Origin: an uncultured Bacteroidales bacterium
Lineage (GTDB): Bacteria > Bacteroidota > Bacteroidia > Bacteroidales > WCHB1-69
Assembly: GCA_905236885.1 (NCBI GenBank)
Contig: CAJOQK010000172.1
Span: forward strand, 1-39,083
Reading direction: 5' to 3'
DNA length: 39,083 nt
The notes under the pieces were generated by a model. The model did not search any database and was not told the DNA's origin. It saw only the letters and a program-made list of their open reading frames with translations. Made by a program: the position numbers and the translations under genes. Position 1 is the stretch's first letter. The number at the start of each line of letters is the position of its first letter. Shown one piece after another: positions 36,384 through 39,083 of the stretch.

Positions 36384-39083
36384 ATGAAGAACATAAAAAA
36401 GAATACCATGAAAAGAAGAATCCTTCTGTCAGTAATATATTTTCTCGCCCTGATGCCTTTGTTACGTGCACAGTGTCCGAACTTGGACTTCAGCAATTGT
36501 AATTTTAACGGCTGGGAATGCTACACGGCAAAAAGTGGGTATTACGATAGTAATTGGGTATTTAATTGTAATGGAACCTATTATGATACTCTGGCATGGA
36601 AACTGGAATTGGCTCCCATTTCAGGAAGGCATACCATCATATATGATCCGTATGGAACGGATAATAATACATATTGTGGAACTTACAATGGCTTGCTGTT
36701 GATACCGAACGGTTATCGCTATAGTGCCCGCATCGGAAATGACAACGTTGGTGGAGAGGCTGAGAGCATCCGTTACAGAATTGCAGTGGATTCCACCAAT
36801 TTTTGGGTGACTGTGCATTATGCCGCTGTCTTGGAATTTGCCCAGCATTGGAGTGAAATGGAATCACCACGTTTTGGTATCCGTTTTCAGGATACTACTG
36901 GAAAACCTCTTCCTGTCGGTAATTTGGAGCTTTCTGTCAAGGATACTGCGCAATTGATAAAATGCAGTGGAGTATATTGGAAAGATTGGGATGTGCTGGC
37001 AGTGAACCTTTCCCCATGGATAGGGCAGACGGTAGAGTTGGTGATATATTCCATGGATTGTGGAAAGGCCGGTCATTTTGGCTACGGGTATGCGGTGTGC
37101 GAGTGCGGTGTGAAGGGTAATGTACGCTATTGCAGCAATTCTTCCGTTGCGGAATTGTCTGCACCGTTCGGTTTTTCTTATTATTGTTGGGTGGACAGTG
37201 CAGGCAAGGTGCTGGATACTGTTCAACGTATAAAAATCATTAATCCCCAAATAGGGACTGAATACCGATGCTTTATGAGTAATGTGCAGGGAAGTAAGGA
37301 CACCATTTCTCTGCGGATTCGCCAAACGCTGATATCACCTTCAATTATGTGCCAAAGGGACAGTCTTACACCATTCATCCGTTTGGCAAATAGGTCCGTT
37401 ATAAGCGGAAGCAGATTGGCGAACCAGATCTGGCATATAAACAGACCGGGTGTTGGCACGGAATACATAAGCCGTGATTCTGTGTTTGATTATTGCTTCA
37501 AGGATACTGGTATGTATGAGGTGATTTTGACAGTGTATGCGGAAAACGGCTGTTCTGACACCTGTTTTCGCAGGTTCATGGTGGCTCCAGTTCCTACGGA
37601 TGTTGAGAATGTGAAACTGCTTTCCGTGCGGCCTGATGCGGACAGCCTGGAGGGAGGCAACCTGACCTTTCCGAGGGTGGTGCTTTGCAACACCGGCCGT
37701 GACAGTATGAAAAACATCGGGTTGGAGGTGCTGGTGGTTGACAAGTACGACACGGTGGTCGCCCATCTGCGGGACACCATTGCCGCCATTCCTGGCGGAG
37801 ACACGGCGGAACTGGCCTTCCGCAGCCGTTACACGGTGCCGGACTACACCGGCAGCTACCGGCTGAAAGCGGTTTATGGCACCGACACCATTGTCTCTGT
37901 CGCCCACTGCATATACCGCCCGGACACCTGCGACATCAGCATGCTCTCCGTGCGTCCGCAGCAGGATTCTTCTTTTGGCATCGTGAAACCGGTCGTGCGC
38001 TACACCGGATACCGGAACAGATACACCTATGCGGTGAACCATTGGGACTATGTATATGTATGCCTGTACGACAGCAACAATGTCCGTCTGGGCATGGTCA
38101 ATTACAATGACTACCTCAATTACAAGGATACCACTGTCGTAATGTTCTCCAAAGGCATCAAGGTGTTCAACTATACGGGACGCTACCGGCTGGTGGCCTA
38201 TGTCAGTTACCATGCCTCTAAAAACATGATCCGGTCCAACGACACGGTGTCATGCACGGGCTATTGCACCGGAGACACCATTGACATCCGGATGCTTTCC
38301 GTGCGGCCCAGCAAGGATTCTGCGTTCGGGGAGACGAAGGTCACGCCGGTCTTAAACACATACTATCGCCATCCGGATTTGGTAAACTCCTTTGTGGATG
38401 TCTGCGTGCAGATGTATGACAGCTCGCATGTCCTTCTCCATCAGTTCAAGGATGAAATATTTGTCAATTGTAACACGACGGAGAATAAGGTGATGTCCTA
38501 CGTGGATTGGAAGGTACCCGACTATACGGGGGTGTACTACCTGAAGGCCTTTTTTGTGAATCTGAAAAAAGAGGAGAACCTTTCAACTGCCAACGACACG
38601 GCGTTTTTCAAGGCCCATTGCATCAGGCACCTGAAAACGGACGTGCAGCTGGTCTCCGTGAGGCCGCAGCATGACAGTGCGGAGGCCGGGAACTGGACCT
38701 CCCCTGTGGTTGTGGTTAAGAATGTGGGGGATTTCGATGTGAAGAATATTGTGGTGAATGTTCAGGTGGACACTAACCAAGTCGGCCATTCGTACACCGG
38801 AAAGTTTGCCTGTTATTGGGACACCATCCCCTTCCTTGCAGCCGGCGATTCGGTGAAATGGGTCCTGTCCGCCCGCTACCAGGTGCCGGATTGTTGGGCA
38901 GGCTCATATTATCGCATGTATGCCTGCATTGCTGTGGAGAATGACGAAGTCAGCACGAACGATGATGCCGCTTATAATGCCAACTGTCACAAAACTGTTG
39001 ATTTCAGGCTTGTTTCGTTCCAGATGCCTTCGGACACCTTGTGGGGCGGGGTGCCCGTCTATCCCAAGGTGCGGATTGTCAAC
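36384..39083 (+). CDS. Large secreted multidomain surface protein, 3' end truncated by the window; not in the supplied ORF track
   Basis: Manual translation is open from ATG 36384 (alternative ATG 36408, MKRRILLSVIYFLALMPLLRAQCPNLDF, good signal peptide) to the last codon (39081-39083) with no stop. N-terminal Cys/Trp-rich domain, Ig/PKD-like segment (HINRPGVGTEYISRDSVFDYCFKDTGMYEVILTVYAENGCSDTCFRRFMV), then tandem repeats with LLSVRP/MLSVRP/LVSVRP. Confidence 0.9.
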   Translation, partial: MKNIKKNTMKRRILLSVIYFLALMPLLRAQCPNLDFSNCNFNGWECYTAKSGYYDSNWVFNCNGTYYDTLAWKLELAPISGRHTIIYDPYGTDNNTYCGTYNGLLLIPNGYRYSARIGNDNVGGEAESIRYRIAVDSTNFWVTVHYAAVLEFAQHWSEMESPRFGIRFQDTTGKPLPVGNLELSVKDTAQLIKCSGVYWKDWDVLAVNLSPWIGQTVELVIYSMDCGKAGHFGYGYAVCECGVKGNVRYCSNSSVAELSAPFGFSYYCWVDSAGKVLDTVQRIKIINPQIGTEYRCFMSNVQGSKDTISLRIRQTLISPSIMCQRDSLTPFIRLANRSVISGSRLANQIWHINRPGVGTEYISRDSVFDYCFKDTGMYEVILTVYAENGCSDTCFRRFMVAPVPTDVENVKLLSVRPDADSLEGGNLTFPRVVLCNTGRDSMKNIGLEVLVVDKYDTVVAHLRDTIAAIPGGDTAELAFRSRYTVPDYTGSYRLKAVYGTDTIVSVAHCIYRPDTCDISMLSVRPQQDSSFGIVKPVVRYTGYRNRYTYAVNHWDYVYVCLYDSNNVRLGMVNYNDYLNYKDTTVVMFSKGIKVFNYTGRYRLVAYVSYHASKNMIRSNDTVSCTGYCTGDTIDIRMLSVRPSKDSAFGETKVTPVLNTYYRHPDLVNSFVDVCVQMYDSSHVLLHQFKDEIFVNCNTTENKVMSYVDWKVPDYTGVYYLKAFFVNLKKEENLSTANDTAFFKAHCIRHLKTDVQLVSVRPQHDSAEAGNWTSPVVVVKNVGDFDVKNIVVNVQVDTNQVGHSYTGKFACYWDTIPFLAAGDSVKWVLSARYQVPDCWAGSYYRMYACIAVENDEVSTNDDAAYNANCHKTVDFRLVSFQMPSDTLWGGVPVYPKVRIVN
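37617..39083 (+). repeat. Tandem protein-coding repeats, 108-120 aa each (CARDB-like), at least 5 units (last truncated)
   Basis: Repeat starts at 37617 (LLSVRPDADS), 37941 (MLSVRPQQDS), 38292 (MLSVRPSKDS), 38649 (LVSVRPQHDS), 39009 (LVSFQMPSDT): spacings 324, 351, 357, 360 nt. Second shared motif VPDYTGSYRLKA / FNYTGRYRLVA / VPDYTGVYYLKA / VPDCWAGSYYRMYA. Confidence 0.85.

Noticed and set aside
37341-38213. Minus-strand ORF (290 aa) listed as the longest ORF in the last 2.7 kb
   Set aside because: Antisense to the manually translated surface-protein frame, which has a signal peptide and repeats; the minus ORF shows none.

Overview
This 39-kb window looks like a Bacteroidota (probably Bacteroidales) chromosome segment. 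It is dominated by housekeeping genes: truB, korAB, DAHP synthase-chorismate mutase fusion, dapA, holA, recQ, ilvE, lpdA, fabD, pheS, a cyclophilin, hemW, a U32 family protein, murF and anmK. Between these are envelope genes: a BatE-like TPR/SH3 protein, a very large beta-barrel-type surface protein, a TonB-receptor-like outer membrane protein, a membrane-anchored Skp/OmpH-like protein, a MORN lipoprotein, a DUF2723 membrane protein, a PorP/SprF-family protein and a GldJ-like lipoprotein. I saw no rRNA, tRNA, CRISPR array, transposase or prophage. The supplied ORF track misses one gene: a reading frame open from about 36384 to the window end (39083). It encodes a secreted multidomain protein with an N-terminal unknown domain, Ig/PKD-like segments and at least five tandem repeats of about 108-120 aa marked by a 'LxSVRP' motif. 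This gene, together with the PorP-GldJ pair 5 kb upstream, is the most interesting part of the window. Most of the rest is ordinary. All family assignments are from reading the sequences; no database search was run.
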